Shown: one piece after another, positions 53,261 to 61,291 of the stretch
How positions within the stretch are numbered: the stretch's first letter is position 1
How the letters are laid out: the number at the start of each line of letters is the position of its first letter
Assembly: GCA_937911045.1 (NCBI GenBank)
Contig: CALEPX010000021.1
Coordinates: 1-64,000 of the forward strand
From: an uncultured Fretibacterium sp.
GTDB taxonomy: Bacteria > Synergistota > Synergistia > Synergistales > Aminobacteriaceae
Reading direction: 5' to 3'
DNA length: 64,000 nt
Position numbers and translations under genes: made by a program
Notes under the pieces: model-generated
The model's database searches: none
What the model saw: the letters and a program-made list of their open reading frames with translations, nothing else
What the model was told of the DNA's origin: nothing

Positions 53261-54717
53261 GCGTTATGATTCAGAAAATCCAGAATTTTGTTCGCCGTAA
53301 TTATTCCGATTCCGGGAGCTTTTGCAAGTTCTTCGGGTGAGAGTGTCGCGATTTTTTCTAGTGAGCCGAATTTCACGAGTAATTCAGTTGCGCGTAATTT
53401 GCCTATGCCCGGTATTTCGTGTAATTTCGAGTGACGCATTCGTGATTCGCGAGCGTGTCTGTGAGTTGTGATTGCGAATCTGTGAACTTCGTCGCGTAAT
53501 CGTTGCAGAATTTGCAGAGCCGGATCGTCAAAATCTAGAATCATTGGCTCAGGATTGTTCGGGAAAAATATTATTTCTTCGCGTTCGGCAAGAGCTATCA
53601 TTGGGATTTCGAAATTCAACTCGTGAATCGCTTTCTGAGCATATTCGAGCTGACCAGTTCCGCCGTCTATCAGCGCGAGTTGTGCAGCCGGTTCGGAATT
53701 TTTCATGACGTGTGAATATCTGCGCTTGACTGTCTCGTAAATTGATTCGTAATCGTTGATTTCGCCGTCTGGTAAATTTTTGATCTTGAATCGCCTGTAT
53801 AGATTCTTGTTAGGCTTGCCCTGTTCGAACACCACGCAGCAGCCGTAAGTTTCATGACCGTACGTGTGTGAAATGTCGAAAGCATCGATTCGCCACGGAA
53901 GAATTTTTAGCTGCAACAATTCCTGTAATCGCGTGAGAATTTGCCAGGTTGCGTTGTCGAGATCTTCCTGCAAAACGGACGATATTTTGTAGCGAGTTAA
54001 TTTCCATATGGCTTTAATCGTGTCGCGGAATCTGGCAGCTTTTTCGAACTCAAGATTTTTCGCGCAAGTTTCCATTCTGGTTCGCAGACGTTCGACGAGT
54101 TCGGCGGATTTGCCCTCGAATAGCAAGATCAAGTCACTGACACGTTCACGATATTCTGATTTTGAACACAGTCCAGCACACGCGCCCATTGAATGACCGA
54201 GATTGTATTCTATGCAGGGGCGTTTGGATTTGTCGGGATTGATTTTGGATTTGCATATTCGTAGCGGGAAATATCGTTCGGATAATCGCAAAAGATTTTT
54301 CATGCTGCCGGCGTTGACGAATGGCCCGAGATATAACGCGCCGTCATTGCTTTTGTGTCGGGTAATTTCTAATCTGGGGAAGTCTTCGTTAGTGATCTTG
54401 ATGTACGGATATTTTTCGCTCATCTTGAGTTCGACGTTGAAGAACGGTGAGTAACGCTTGATTAATTTTGCCTCGACTATTAACGCTTCAGCTTCGGATT
54501 CCGTGCGTATTATTGAAATGTCATCGATTAATTCGACGAGTTTGGCTAATCGTGGCGACCAGAATTTCGAGTGTTTGAAATATGACGATACGCGGCGTTT
54601 GAGTTTTTTCGCTTTTCCGATATAAATAATTTTCCCGTCACAATCGCGCATGAGATAAACTCCGGGACGTTGAGGAAGATTTTTGAGAATAGCTTGGATT
54701 TTGGTTTTAATATTCAT
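53257..54717 (-). CDS. uvrC: Excinuclease ABC subunit C, compact form
   Basis: Makes both incisions in nucleotide excision repair. N-terminal GIY-YIG nuclease (GVYLMRDCDGKIIYIGKAK), Cys/UVR region (CIEYNLGHSMGACAGLC, then an ACAKNLEFEKAARFRD-like UVR helix), RNase H-type domain (RIDAFDISHTYG, LIDGGTGQLEYA) and helix-hairpin-helix end (IPGIGKLRATELL, APGIGIITANKIL). At 486 residues it is about 100 shorter than usual; the segment normally found between UVR and the RNase H fold is largely missing. Catalytic residues of both nucleases seem to be retained. ATG 54717 has no ribosome-binding site and a -10 element ending only 9 bases upstream. Confidence 0.93.
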   Translation of the reverse strand: MNIKTKIQAILKNLPQRPGVYLMRDCDGKIIYIGKAKKLKRRVSSYFKHSKFWSPRLAKLVELIDDISIIRTESEAEALIVEAKLIKRYSPFFNVELKMSEKYPYIKITNEDFPRLEITRHKSNDGALYLGPFVNAGSMKNLLRLSERYFPLRICKSKINPDKSKRPCIEYNLGHSMGACAGLCSKSEYRERVSDLILLFEGKSAELVERLRTRMETCAKNLEFEKAARFRDTIKAIWKLTRYKISSVLQEDLDNATWQILTRLQELLQLKILPWRIDAFDISHTYGHETYGCCVVFEQGKPNKNLYRRFKIKNLPDGEINDYESIYETVKRRYSHVMKNSEPAAQLALIDGGTGQLEYAQKAIHELNFEIPMIALAEREEIIFFPNNPEPMILDFDDPALQILQRLRDEVHRFAITTHRHARESRMRHSKLHEIPGIGKLRATELLVKFGSLEKIATLSPEELAKAPGIGIITANKILDFLNHNA

Positions 54718-54726
54718 AATTTTCGG

Positions 54727-54735
54727 ATTATAACA
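54727..54735 (-). promoter_or_regulatory. Extended -10 promoter for uvrC
   Basis: TGT-TATAAT on the minus strand, ending 9 bases before the uvrC ATG, so the transcript would have almost no leader. No clear -35. Confidence 0.55.
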
Positions 54736-54742
54736 AATTTCG

Positions 54743-54751
54743 TGATAAAAT
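54743..54751 (+). promoter_or_regulatory. Extended -10 promoter for mgtC-family gene
   Basis: TGA-TAAAAT, 42 bases before the ATG at 54794; same sequence as the tig element. It is divergent from the uvrC promoter. Confidence 0.45.
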
Positions 54752-54793
54752 TACTGTTTTGGCATAAATATTTTTGCGAGGGAGTTTTTAGAA

Positions 54794-55507
54794 ATGTTAT
54801 TTGCATATGATCCTATAGCGAAATTGCTGGGTTCATGGTCAACGTATCTGAATGTGTACTCGGTAATTCTGAGAATTTTGTTTGCGATTGTGATTGCGTC
54901 GATAGTCGGTTGTGAACGCTCGTCGAAGAGGCATTCGGCTGGTTTGCGAACGTTTATCATAATCACGCTTGCGTCTGCGTTGTCAGCGATGGCGGATTTG
55001 GGATTTGGTTCGACAGTTCCGATAATTTCTGCTGCTGCGATAGTTTCTGCTGCGATGATTTCGGGAAATTCGATTCTGTTCTCGTCAAAATCTCAGATTA
55101 AAGGCTTGACGACATCTGCCGGATTATGGGCGTGCAGTGTAATCGGGCTTGAAGCTGGAGCAGGCTGTTACACGTTGACGTTGATTTCGGCGTTTGCGTT
55201 AATTTTCTGCATATCTATGCTGCCGCGTGTTGAGAAAATCCTGAAGAATCGCTCGAATCATTTCGAAGTGCATCTGGAACTCAAGAACAGCTCGAATCTG
55301 CAGGATTTTGTCACGACGATTCGCAAACTTGGTCTGAAGATTGACGATATTGAATCGAATCCGGCGTACTTGAACTCGGGATTGAGCGTTTATTCTGTCT
55401 CAATGACGATTCGCGAGCGTGATTACGAAAAGTACAAGCATCATCATGACATAGTGCTGGCGTTACGTTCGCTGGATTATATTTATCACATCGAGGAAAT
55501 GAGCTAG
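54794..55507 (+). CDS. MgtC/SapB family membrane protein
   Basis: 237 residues. Five hydrophobic segments in the first 150 residues with the family pattern: VGCERSSKRHSAGLRTFIII, an ALSAMADLG stretch, and GLTTSAGLWACSVIGLEAGAG. The C-terminal 85 residues form a soluble ACT-like domain. MgtC proteins modulate Mg homeostasis and ATP synthase in pathogens, but general members like this have no settled role. GGGAG lies 9 bases before the ATG. It is a single gene, convergent with the phosphatase gene by 4 overlapping bases. Confidence 0.88.
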   Translation: MLFAYDPIAKLLGSWSTYLNVYSVILRILFAIVIASIVGCERSSKRHSAGLRTFIIITLASALSAMADLGFGSTVPIISAAAIVSAAMISGNSILFSSKSQIKGLTTSAGLWACSVIGLEAGAGCYTLTLISAFALIFCISMLPRVEKILKNRSNHFEVHLELKNSSNLQDFVTTIRKLGLKIDDIESNPAYLNSGLSVYSVSMTIRERDYEKYKHHHDIVLALRSLDYIYHIEEMS

Positions 55508-56292
55508 TGTTTTAATTTCTGAATCAGAATTGCGATTTCCTGTTCTGAAACGCCGATTCGGAGCAGGAATTTTTTTGCGGTTTGGGAATTTGTGTTTTTC
55601 TCAGCGAATATTAGCGGCAAAAATCTACGGATTTCGCTGTTTGCTACGAGTTCGTATTCGTCAGTTCCAGGCTTAATCCCGAAATAATTCCTGAACGAGA
55701 GCATGTAATCGGCTTCGATTTCGAGTTCGGACGCTCCACAAAGACACTCGACGATTGCGCAGAAAATCCCGGCTCTATCTTTTCCCAAGTCGCAGTGAAT
55801 CAGGTACGGAGGTTCGTTCGCAGCCATGAATTTGATCCCCCGTGCGATTGCCTGACGAAATTTACTGGACTGAAATTTCAAGCCCGTGTCAAGCCCGATG
55901 AATTTCCGCGTGCTGTAGTAAGTTTGCGAGAAATTCTCGTGCGATAGAATTGTTGTATCAGTATCAGCCGTATTGACGAACGTTTTGATTCCGGATTTTT
56001 TTGCGAGTTCGTCGGCGATTCGTTCCCGATTTCCCCAAGCTTTCACAGGTGATGACGAGCGAAATAATTTTCCGGCTGTGATTCCAGTTGTCGTTACTTC
56101 ACGAAAATTCGCAAATTCCGCATCAGTCAAATTCTGGTAATCGGCGCGATTTTTCGAGAGGCGTTTCGACAAGTTCCGGTAAAAAATTTTCTGAGATATT
56201 TTCTGAGATTGTGAAGCCTCGCACACTTCACAAAAACTCAGAGCCAGAATCGCAATCGCAATCAGGAATTTTCCGCAACGTTTCATGCTCAT
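55504..56292 (-). CDS. Exported tyrosine-phosphatase-type protein
   Basis: 262 residues. Signal peptide at the N-terminus (FLIAIAILALSFCEVCEA; a lipobox is not clear). The active-site loop HCDLGKDRAG (C167, R173) matches the CxxxxxR of the Y_phosphatase3/dual-specificity family, and ITAGKLFRSSSP is the upstream family motif. Such enzymes act on phosphotyrosine, phosphoinositides or other phosphate esters; export puts the activity in the envelope. The start codon overlaps the thioesterase stop (ATGA), so it is the last gene of a coupled three-gene unit. Confidence 0.85.
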   Translation of the reverse strand: MSMKRCGKFLIAIAILALSFCEVCEASQSQKISQKIFYRNLSKRLSKNRADYQNLTDAEFANFREVTTTGITAGKLFRSSSPVKAWGNRERIADELAKKSGIKTFVNTADTDTTILSHENFSQTYYSTRKFIGLDTGLKFQSSKFRQAIARGIKFMAANEPPYLIHCDLGKDRAGIFCAIVECLCGASELEIEADYMLSFRNYFGIKPGTDEYELVANSEIRRFLPLIFAEKNTNSQTAKKFLLRIGVSEQEIAILIQKLKH

Positions 56293-56717
56293 GATTCCTG
56301 ACTGAGAATTTTCTCAAGCCAACTTTCGAGTTCGTTACCGTCACGCAATAATTTCCCGTCCGTTGATGTGAAAGCGTGTTTTGTGTAGCCTTCCGCAGCG
56401 AGTTTCCCTGTTCTGAGATTCTTGATTTTGCACGTGAAAACTACGCTGACTTTTGATAAATCGCTTATGCAGGTTTCAACTTCGATTTCGTCGTCATATA
56501 GCAGCGATGATTTATAGCGGCAATGTGCTTCGACAACCGGCAGCATAATTCCGGCAGATTCCCATTCCGTGAAACTCTTGCCACTCGCTCTGCAAAATTC
56601 AGTCCTGCCCATTTCGAACCAGTCCAAATATCGTCCGTAATAAGCGATTCCCATTTTGTCGGTCTCACCGTAACGTACGCGCGTTCGTGTGAAATTTTTG
56701 TTTGTGTACGTGTTCAT
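56289..56717 (-). CDS. Acyl-CoA thioesterase, YbgC/4HBT family
   Basis: 142-residue hotdog-fold thioesterase. The active-site motif GETDKMGIAYYGRYLDWFE fits the 4HBT pattern with the catalytic Asp. YbgC-type enzymes hydrolyse acyl-CoA or acyl-ACP and are often linked to the envelope Tol-Pal genes, but no tol genes are here. It overlaps the LCP gene upstream (ATGA) and the phosphatase downstream (ATGA). Confidence 0.88.
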   Translation of the reverse strand: MNTYTNKNFTRTRVRYGETDKMGIAYYGRYLDWFEMGRTEFCRASGKSFTEWESAGIMLPVVEAHCRYKSSLLYDDEIEVETCISDLSKVSVVFTCKIKNLRTGKLAAEGYTKHAFTSTDGKLLRDGNELESWLEKILSQES

Positions 56718-58159
56718 GAGTTCAGAGGCTCTAATCTGGAAAATATTTCTTCTTTGTCGTGACCGATTATAAGCGTGAGTGAAGTTGCGCGTTTGTCAAC
56801 CTGGATTAGCTTTTCGTTTTTGATGCCGCATAATTCAGCCAAAGCCATTGCGCTCTGTTTTGTGGATTCGTCGTCGCTCGGCGGATAGAGAATATTTGTC
56901 GCTCTGTAATCATAGTGTCGAGCGTTGCCAGTGTAGGGGACTTCGATGCCAAGTCTCTGGAAAATCGTAGCCGCACGTTTGCCCAAGCCTTTTTCACCGT
57001 CACCGTTTAATATGCGTATGCTCAAGATCTGTTCGCGTAATTCAGCTAATCTGTCGTTCGTGAATGCTGAGCTGAGTTGAGTTTCCGTGTCCGATGTTTC
57101 AGGTTCGTCGGAGTAATTCACGAGTGTAGGATTGCTGGCTAAACTTGAATCTAAATCTGAATTTGAATCTGAGCCGGAATTTTGATCCGGAAATTTCGCG
57201 GCTAATTGCATTGAGAAAGCGACGTTATCCAGAATCCAGTAGCTTATGTTCTTGTTATACCCGGATTTCCCCGGAGCCATGAACATTTGTATTCGGTTTG
57301 AGTCCAACTTGTTCGCGAATTGCAAAAGTTTCAGAGCTTCAAGTGGCGCAAGATCCGTGTCAACTGCGTCGAGAACTTCGGTCACAAGTGCGGGAACTCT
57401 TGGGATTATTGACGGGCTTTTGAGTTTCTGCATAACGAGATTTATGAATTTCTGCTGACGTTGAACTCGCCCAATATCACCGAGCGGATCGTGTCTGAAT
57501 CTCACGTAGCCCAGAGCCGTTTTGCCGTCCATGTGCTGACGACCTTTGGGGATATTAATAAATAACTTGCCGGAATAGTCCGTGTAATATAATTTCTTTT
57601 CGACGTTAATATCAATTCCGCCAAGCATATCGATAATTCTCGGGAAACTTTTGTAATTAATCTTCACGAAGTAATCTATCGGCATACCGGTCAAATTCAC
57701 GAGCGTCTCACGCAGCAGATTTATTCCGCCGTAAACGTAAGCATGATTGATCTTGTCCCAGCTTCGTCCGGGAATATACACGCGCGAATCTCTCGGGATC
57801 GAAGCAATTTTCAAACCCATGTTGTCAGCGTCGAAAATTGCCAGTGCGATTGCGTCAGTCCGTGAAGCTCCGTCAACGTTATCAAGTCCGACGATTAAAA
57901 CATTCACTGTACCTTTTGCAGATTCGATTTGTTGCGAAGATTTTTGCTTTTCGATTCCAACCGCCAATTCAGTTTCGCCGACCGGAGTTGTGTTTGACTG
58001 CGTGCGTTGTGAATTATTCTCGGATTGTGTAACTCGCGCAGTTCTCGGAGTTGGCAACGGATTCGGATCGTTCATGACTTCCATAACTTTCACAGTTGCG
58101 CCACCCAGAGCCGACGATGCTATCATGATTATCATTCCTAGGATTTTCAAAAATCGCAT
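56714..58159 (-). CDS. LytR-CpsA-Psr family protein
   Basis: 481 residues. N-terminal membrane anchor, LCP domain (about 75-265): DAIALAIFDADN, SIPRDSRVYIPG, INHAYVYGG, FVKINYKSFPRIID and ALGYVRFRHDPLGDIGRVQRQ, with the acidic and arginine residues that bind polyprenyl-pyrophosphate. A low-complexity Ser/Asp/Asn segment (SGSDSNSDLDSSLASN) links it to a C-terminal LytR_C domain (IRILNGDGEKGLGKRAA). LCP enzymes attach glycopolymers to peptidoglycan in Gram-positives; the target in a diderm is unknown. AGAGGTG precedes the ATG. First gene of LCP-thioesterase-phosphatase. Confidence 0.9.
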   Translation of the reverse strand: MRFLKILGMIIMIASSALGGATVKVMEVMNDPNPLPTPRTARVTQSENNSQRTQSNTTPVGETELAVGIEKQKSSQQIESAKGTVNVLIVGLDNVDGASRTDAIALAIFDADNMGLKIASIPRDSRVYIPGRSWDKINHAYVYGGINLLRETLVNLTGMPIDYFVKINYKSFPRIIDMLGGIDINVEKKLYYTDYSGKLFINIPKGRQHMDGKTALGYVRFRHDPLGDIGRVQRQQKFINLVMQKLKSPSIIPRVPALVTEVLDAVDTDLAPLEALKLLQFANKLDSNRIQMFMAPGKSGYNKNISYWILDNVAFSMQLAAKFPDQNSGSDSNSDLDSSLASNPTLVNYSDEPETSDTETQLSSAFTNDRLAELREQILSIRILNGDGEKGLGKRAATIFQRLGIEVPYTGNARHYDYRATNILYPPSDDESTKQSAMALAELCGIKNEKLIQVDKRATSLTLIIGHDKEEIFSRLEPLNS

Positions 58160-58178
58160 GTTTTGTATTTCACCTCTT

Positions 58179-58207
58179 GATAGATAATTATCTCGATAGA
58201 TAATTAT
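58179..58207 (-). promoter_or_regulatory. Direct/inverted repeats before LCP gene
   Basis: GATAGATAATTAT occurs twice (58179-58191 and 58195-58207), 16 bases apart; within the first copy GATAATTATC is a perfect 10-bp palindrome. A TATAAT-like element lies at the nadD end. The layout suits a repressor or activator binding two half-turns apart; no regulator is identified. Confidence 0.4.
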
Positions 58208-58208
58208 A

Positions 58209-58805
58209 TTATATTTTGTACAGACCTTGGGACTCGATGTAAATTTGCACTAAATGCGGCACGAGAAATCTGATTCCCTCGTTTTCACGAACCCTGCGAC
58301 GAATTTCTGTGCTGGAGACGGCAAATTCCGGAATTTTTATCACGCGAAGATTGCTGCGAATAATTTTTGGGAGCTTGTCGATACCGTCAAGAGAATATCC
58401 CGGGCGTGTTGCAGTTACGAGTGTGCAAAGTGTCGGGATAATTTCGAAATCGTACCATGATGTTATCGATAGCATTGCGTCAAGTCCTGTGATGAAAAAC
58501 AGATCTTCGGGTTTAACACCTGAGGCTATAAATTCGCGCAGAGTGTCTACAGTGTGAGTGTAATTTTTACGATCAATTTCAGTTCTTGAGACAGAATATT
58601 CCAGAACTCCAGCAGTTGCGAGTAACGTCATTGCGTAACGGTCTTCGGATTTAGTGATTTGCGATTTGTGCGGAGGATCTCCAGTCGGGACGAAGACTAT
58701 TTTGTTAATGCCCAAAATTCGCCGGCTTTCTTCAGCTGCGAGCAAGTGTCCGTAATGAATCGGGTCGAAAGTTCCGCCCATGATTCCGGTTTTGATATTC
58801 GCCAT
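58209..58805 (-). CDS. nadD: Nicotinate-nucleotide adenylyltransferase
   Basis: Adenylates nicotinate mononucleotide in NAD synthesis. Nucleotidyltransferase motifs GIMGGTFDPIHYGHL (T/HxGH type) and VSSTEIRRRV (ISSTxIR) are both present. 198 residues from ATG 58805, two bases after the obgE stop; an in-frame ATG-like start further up lies within obgE and is not needed. The frequent yqeK and rsfS neighbours are missing; the LCP gene follows. Confidence 0.94.
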   Translation of the reverse strand: MANIKTGIMGGTFDPIHYGHLLAAEESRRILGINKIVFVPTGDPPHKSQITKSEDRYAMTLLATAGVLEYSVSRTEIDRKNYTHTVDTLREFIASGVKPEDLFFITGLDAMLSITSWYDFEIIPTLCTLVTATRPGYSLDGIDKLPKIIRSNLRVIKIPEFAVSSTEIRRRVRENEGIRFLVPHLVQIYIESQGLYKI

Positions 58806-58806
58806 G

Positions 58807-60111
58807 TCACATAATTTGTTCGGGTTCAAAATCGAACTCAATATCGCCGATTAAGATTTTGTCACCTTCACGCGCGCCTGCATCTTCGAGAGCTTCTTCA
58901 ACGTTGAGCTTTTTCAAGAGTGCCGCGAATTTCAGTAAAGCGTCCTCCTGTTCGAAATTGATTCGTGACACGGATTTCTCGAAATTTGCGTGTTCGACTT
59001 TGAATTTGCCGTCCGAAGTGCGAATGATTTGTACTGGAACTCGTTTCTTGGAAGCTTTGCGTGGCAATTCGATAAAAGCCGGTTCGATTGAAGCGTCTAT
59101 GTCGAAAGATTCGGGCGTGATTTTTGGATTTTCGCGTGCGAGTTTAGCGATTTTCTTGATTAGTTCGGGAATATTTTCGCCGGTCATTGCGCTGACAAAC
59201 ATGCAATCGAGTTTTAATTTGCGCATTTCGGATTTCAGCCGCTTGATATTATTTTGCGAATCCGGTAAATCGATTTTGTTGCCAATCACCAGACACGGAC
59301 GCTCTGAAAAATCCGGATTATATGACATGAACTCTTTCTGAACCGCGTGGAAATTCTCAAGAATATTTTCTTCGGACAGGTCTAAAACGTGAATCAAGAT
59401 TCTTGTGCGTTCAGCGTGCCGTAAAAATTCCAGTCCAAGACCTTTGCCATCATGCGCGCCTTCGATTAATCCGGGTAAATCTGCAATTACAACTTGATCG
59501 TCATCGATTGCGAGAACTCCGAGATTCGGTGTGAGAGTTGTGAACGGATAGCCTGCGATTTTGGGTTTTGCGCCACTGATTGCTGAGAGAATGCTGGATT
59601 TTCCCGCGTTAGGAAGTCCCACGAGACCAACATCAGCGATAAGTTTCAGTTCGAGAATCAATTCGCGTTCTTCGCCAGGATCGCCTTTTTCCGAGAATCT
59701 TGGAGCGCGCCGTTCTGAACTTGCGAAATGCGCATTGCCCCGACCGCCTCGACCGCCTTTTGCCGCGAGATATTGCTGTCCGGGAAAGAGCATGTCAGCG
59801 AGTAATTCGCCGTCTGAATCCGCGATCAAAGTTCCGCACGGCACGAAAATTTTCAAGTCTTGACCATTTGCGCCCGTTCTCATTGCGCCAGAACCGTGAC
59901 CAGCGTTGCCAGCCTGAAACCTGCGATTGTATTCGAAATCTGCGAGAGTGACGATTCCTCCGACAGATTCGATTATAACGTCTCCGCCCTTGCCGCCATC
60001 AGCACCATCAGGACCGCCTTTGGGAACGAATTTCTCACGACGGAAGCTCAACGCACCATTACCGCCGCGACCTGCTTTCACGAAAATTTTTGCTACGTCT
60101 ACGAATTTCAT
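58807..60111 (-). CDS. obgE: GTPase ObgE/CgtA
   Basis: 434-residue Obg GTPase for 50S assembly and stringent-response control. N-terminal glycine-rich Obg fold (GRGGNGALSFRREKFVPKGG, GGKGGRGNAHF-type repeats to about residue 158), G domain with Walker A GLPNAGKSS (165-173), DLPGLIEGAHDGKGLG, NKIDLPDS, and a C-terminal OCT domain. It follows rpmA, from which it is split by a terminator, in the conserved rplU-prp-rpmA-obgE order. Confidence 0.96.
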   Translation of the reverse strand: MKFVDVAKIFVKAGRGGNGALSFRREKFVPKGGPDGADGGKGGDVIIESVGGIVTLADFEYNRRFQAGNAGHGSGAMRTGANGQDLKIFVPCGTLIADSDGELLADMLFPGQQYLAAKGGRGGRGNAHFASSERRAPRFSEKGDPGEERELILELKLIADVGLVGLPNAGKSSILSAISGAKPKIAGYPFTTLTPNLGVLAIDDDQVVIADLPGLIEGAHDGKGLGLEFLRHAERTRILIHVLDLSEENILENFHAVQKEFMSYNPDFSERPCLVIGNKIDLPDSQNNIKRLKSEMRKLKLDCMFVSAMTGENIPELIKKIAKLARENPKITPESFDIDASIEPAFIELPRKASKKRVPVQIIRTSDGKFKVEHANFEKSVSRINFEQEDALLKFAALLKKLNVEEALEDAGAREGDKILIGDIEFDFEPEQIM

Positions 60112-60123
60112 GTAATTATCTGC

Positions 60124-60172
60124 ATAAAAAAATCCCCCTCGTCATTCATGATTTTCAACACGTGATGAGGGG
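60124..60172 (-). terminator. Terminator between rpmA and obgE
   Basis: On the minus strand CCCCTC pairs with GAGGGG (inner CATCACGTG / CATGAATG region weakly paired) and is followed by GATTTTTTT. Some read-through or a separate promoter must supply obgE. Confidence 0.8.
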
Positions 60173-60203
60173 AGAGAGATTCCTGTTTTTGAAGTTGTGA
60201 ATA

Positions 60204-60488
60204 TTACTCAGCGACTGGCTCAACAGAAACGAATTTACGTCCTGCTTTTGTCGCGTAATTGACTTTTCCCGGAACGAGTGCGAATAACGTGAAGTCACGT
60301 CCTAACCCGACATGTTTGCCCGGATGAACGCGAGTGCCGCACTGACGAACGAGAATGCTGCCTGCGGTGACCGTCTGACCGGCGAAAACTTTTATGCCGC
60401 GATATTTCGGTTTGCTGTCTCTGCCGTTAGTCGAACTTCCCTGACCTTTTTTGTGCGCGAAAAACTGAATGTCAAACGTGAATTTCAT
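60204..60488 (-). CDS. rpmA: 50S ribosomal protein L27 with cleavable N-terminus
   Basis: 94 residues. The mature protein should begin AHKKGQGSS; before it lies MKFTFDIQFF, which matches the Firmicutes-type L27 extension (consensus ending LQFF) that is removed by the protease Prp. The prp gene sits directly upstream, which supports processing here too. The L27 N-terminus reaches the peptidyl-transferase centre, so cleavage is needed for function. Rest of the protein is conserved (GTRVHPGKHVGLGRDFTLFAL). Confidence 0.96.
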   Translation of the reverse strand: MKFTFDIQFFAHKKGQGSSTNGRDSKPKYRGIKVFAGQTVTAGSILVRQCGTRVHPGKHVGLGRDFTLFALVPGKVNYATKAGRKFVSVEPVAE

Positions 60489-60490
60489 GA

Positions 60491-60817
60491 TTAGATATTT
60501 TCCTCCGAAATTTTTAGATAACCGGAATTTTCACTGGCGATTTGCCGTAAAGATTTTTCGATTGTGCGAGTGAGAATTTGCAGTTTGTTCGAATATCTTG
60601 CCGGCCATGACACACTGATTAAAGGCTTCTCATCTTCGATTATTGCCGTAACGCTTGGGATTTTTGCAACGTTCATGATTCCCAGAAGCAACGCCTGCAT
60701 AAGTGTCGAAACTGCCGCGCAAATTATATCCGAACCCTTCTCAGCATAACCCGAATGACCCTGCGCCCGTATTCCGGTTAGAATTTTGTTTTGAAACGTG
60801 AAAGTTATGTTTGTCAC
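60491..60817 (-). CDS. prp: Ribosomal-processing cysteine protease Prp
   Basis: 108 residues. GHSGYAEKGSDIICAAVSTL contains the catalytic His (GHSGYA) and Cys (CAAVS) of the YsxB/Prp family. It cleaves the N-terminal extension of L27, encoded two bases downstream. It follows rplU by two bases, so all three genes are tightly coupled. Confidence 0.92.
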   Translation of the reverse strand: MTNITFTFQNKILTGIRAQGHSGYAEKGSDIICAAVSTLMQALLLGIMNVAKIPSVTAIIEDEKPLISVSWPARYSNKLQILTRTIEKSLRQIASENSGYLKISEENI

Positions 60818-60819
60818 GC

Positions 60820-61137
60820 TTAATAGCTAACGTCGCGAATTACGATTTCTGTGTAATATTGTCTGTGACCGCGCATTTTGCGATAACCCTTTTTGCTCTT
60901 GTACTTGAAAACGAGAACTTTGTCATCGCGAGCCTGATCGAGAATTTCAGCTGTGACTCTTGCGCCCTGAACATACGGAGAGCCGAATTTCGTTCCGCCC
61001 TCAACATCTCCGCCGACGAGTAATACTTTGTCGAACATAACTTCTGTGCTGATTTCGCCGTTGATTTTTTCGATTCTGAATTTATCACCGACGTTTGCGC
61101 GATACTGTTTACCGCCTGTTTCAAAAACTGCGTACAT
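60820..61137 (-). CDS. rplU: 50S ribosomal protein L21
   Basis: 105 residues, the standard length; starts MYAVFETGGKQYRANVGDK and ends with the rRNA-binding KYKSKKGYRKMRGHRQYYTEI segment. First gene of rplU-prp-rpmA. AAAGGAC lies about 13 bases before the ATG, and an 8-bp hairpin is present in the leader. Confidence 0.96.
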   Translation of the reverse strand: MYAVFETGGKQYRANVGDKFRIEKINGEISTEVMFDKVLLVGGDVEGGTKFGSPYVQGARVTAEILDQARDDKVLVFKYKSKKGYRKMRGHRQYYTEIVIRDVSY

Positions 61138-61174
61138 GTTAAAAAATTCTGTCCTTTCTTCGCCGAATCGTGGC

Positions 61175-61194
61175 TTTGAGAATGCGTTCTCAAA
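61175..61194 (-). promoter_or_regulatory. Hairpin in the rplU leader
   Basis: TTTGAGAA and TTCTCAAA pair perfectly (8 bp) around TGCG, 37-57 bases before the rplU ATG and downstream of its promoter. Without a T run it is not a terminator; a binding site for autoregulation by a ribosomal protein is possible. Confidence 0.5.
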
Positions 61195-61228
61195 TTATGA
61201 ATTGCCGTGTTCGTGCGTTTTGCGAGTG

Positions 61229-61237
61229 ATTATAGCA
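61229..61237 (-). promoter_or_regulatory. Extended -10 promoter for rplU operon
   Basis: TGC-TATAAT on the minus strand, the same nine bases as at minC; about 92 bases before rplU. No clear -35. Confidence 0.6.
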
Positions 61238-61252
61238 TGGAATCGTGTGATG

Positions 61253-61261
61253 TGCTAATAT
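61253..61261 (+). promoter_or_regulatory. Extended -10 promoter for mtnA
   Basis: TGC-TAATAT, 30 bases before the mtnA ATG; identical to the flavodoxin element. Confidence 0.45.
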
Positions 61262-61291
61262 TTGCGAAAAATTACGAAAGTGTGATTAATC

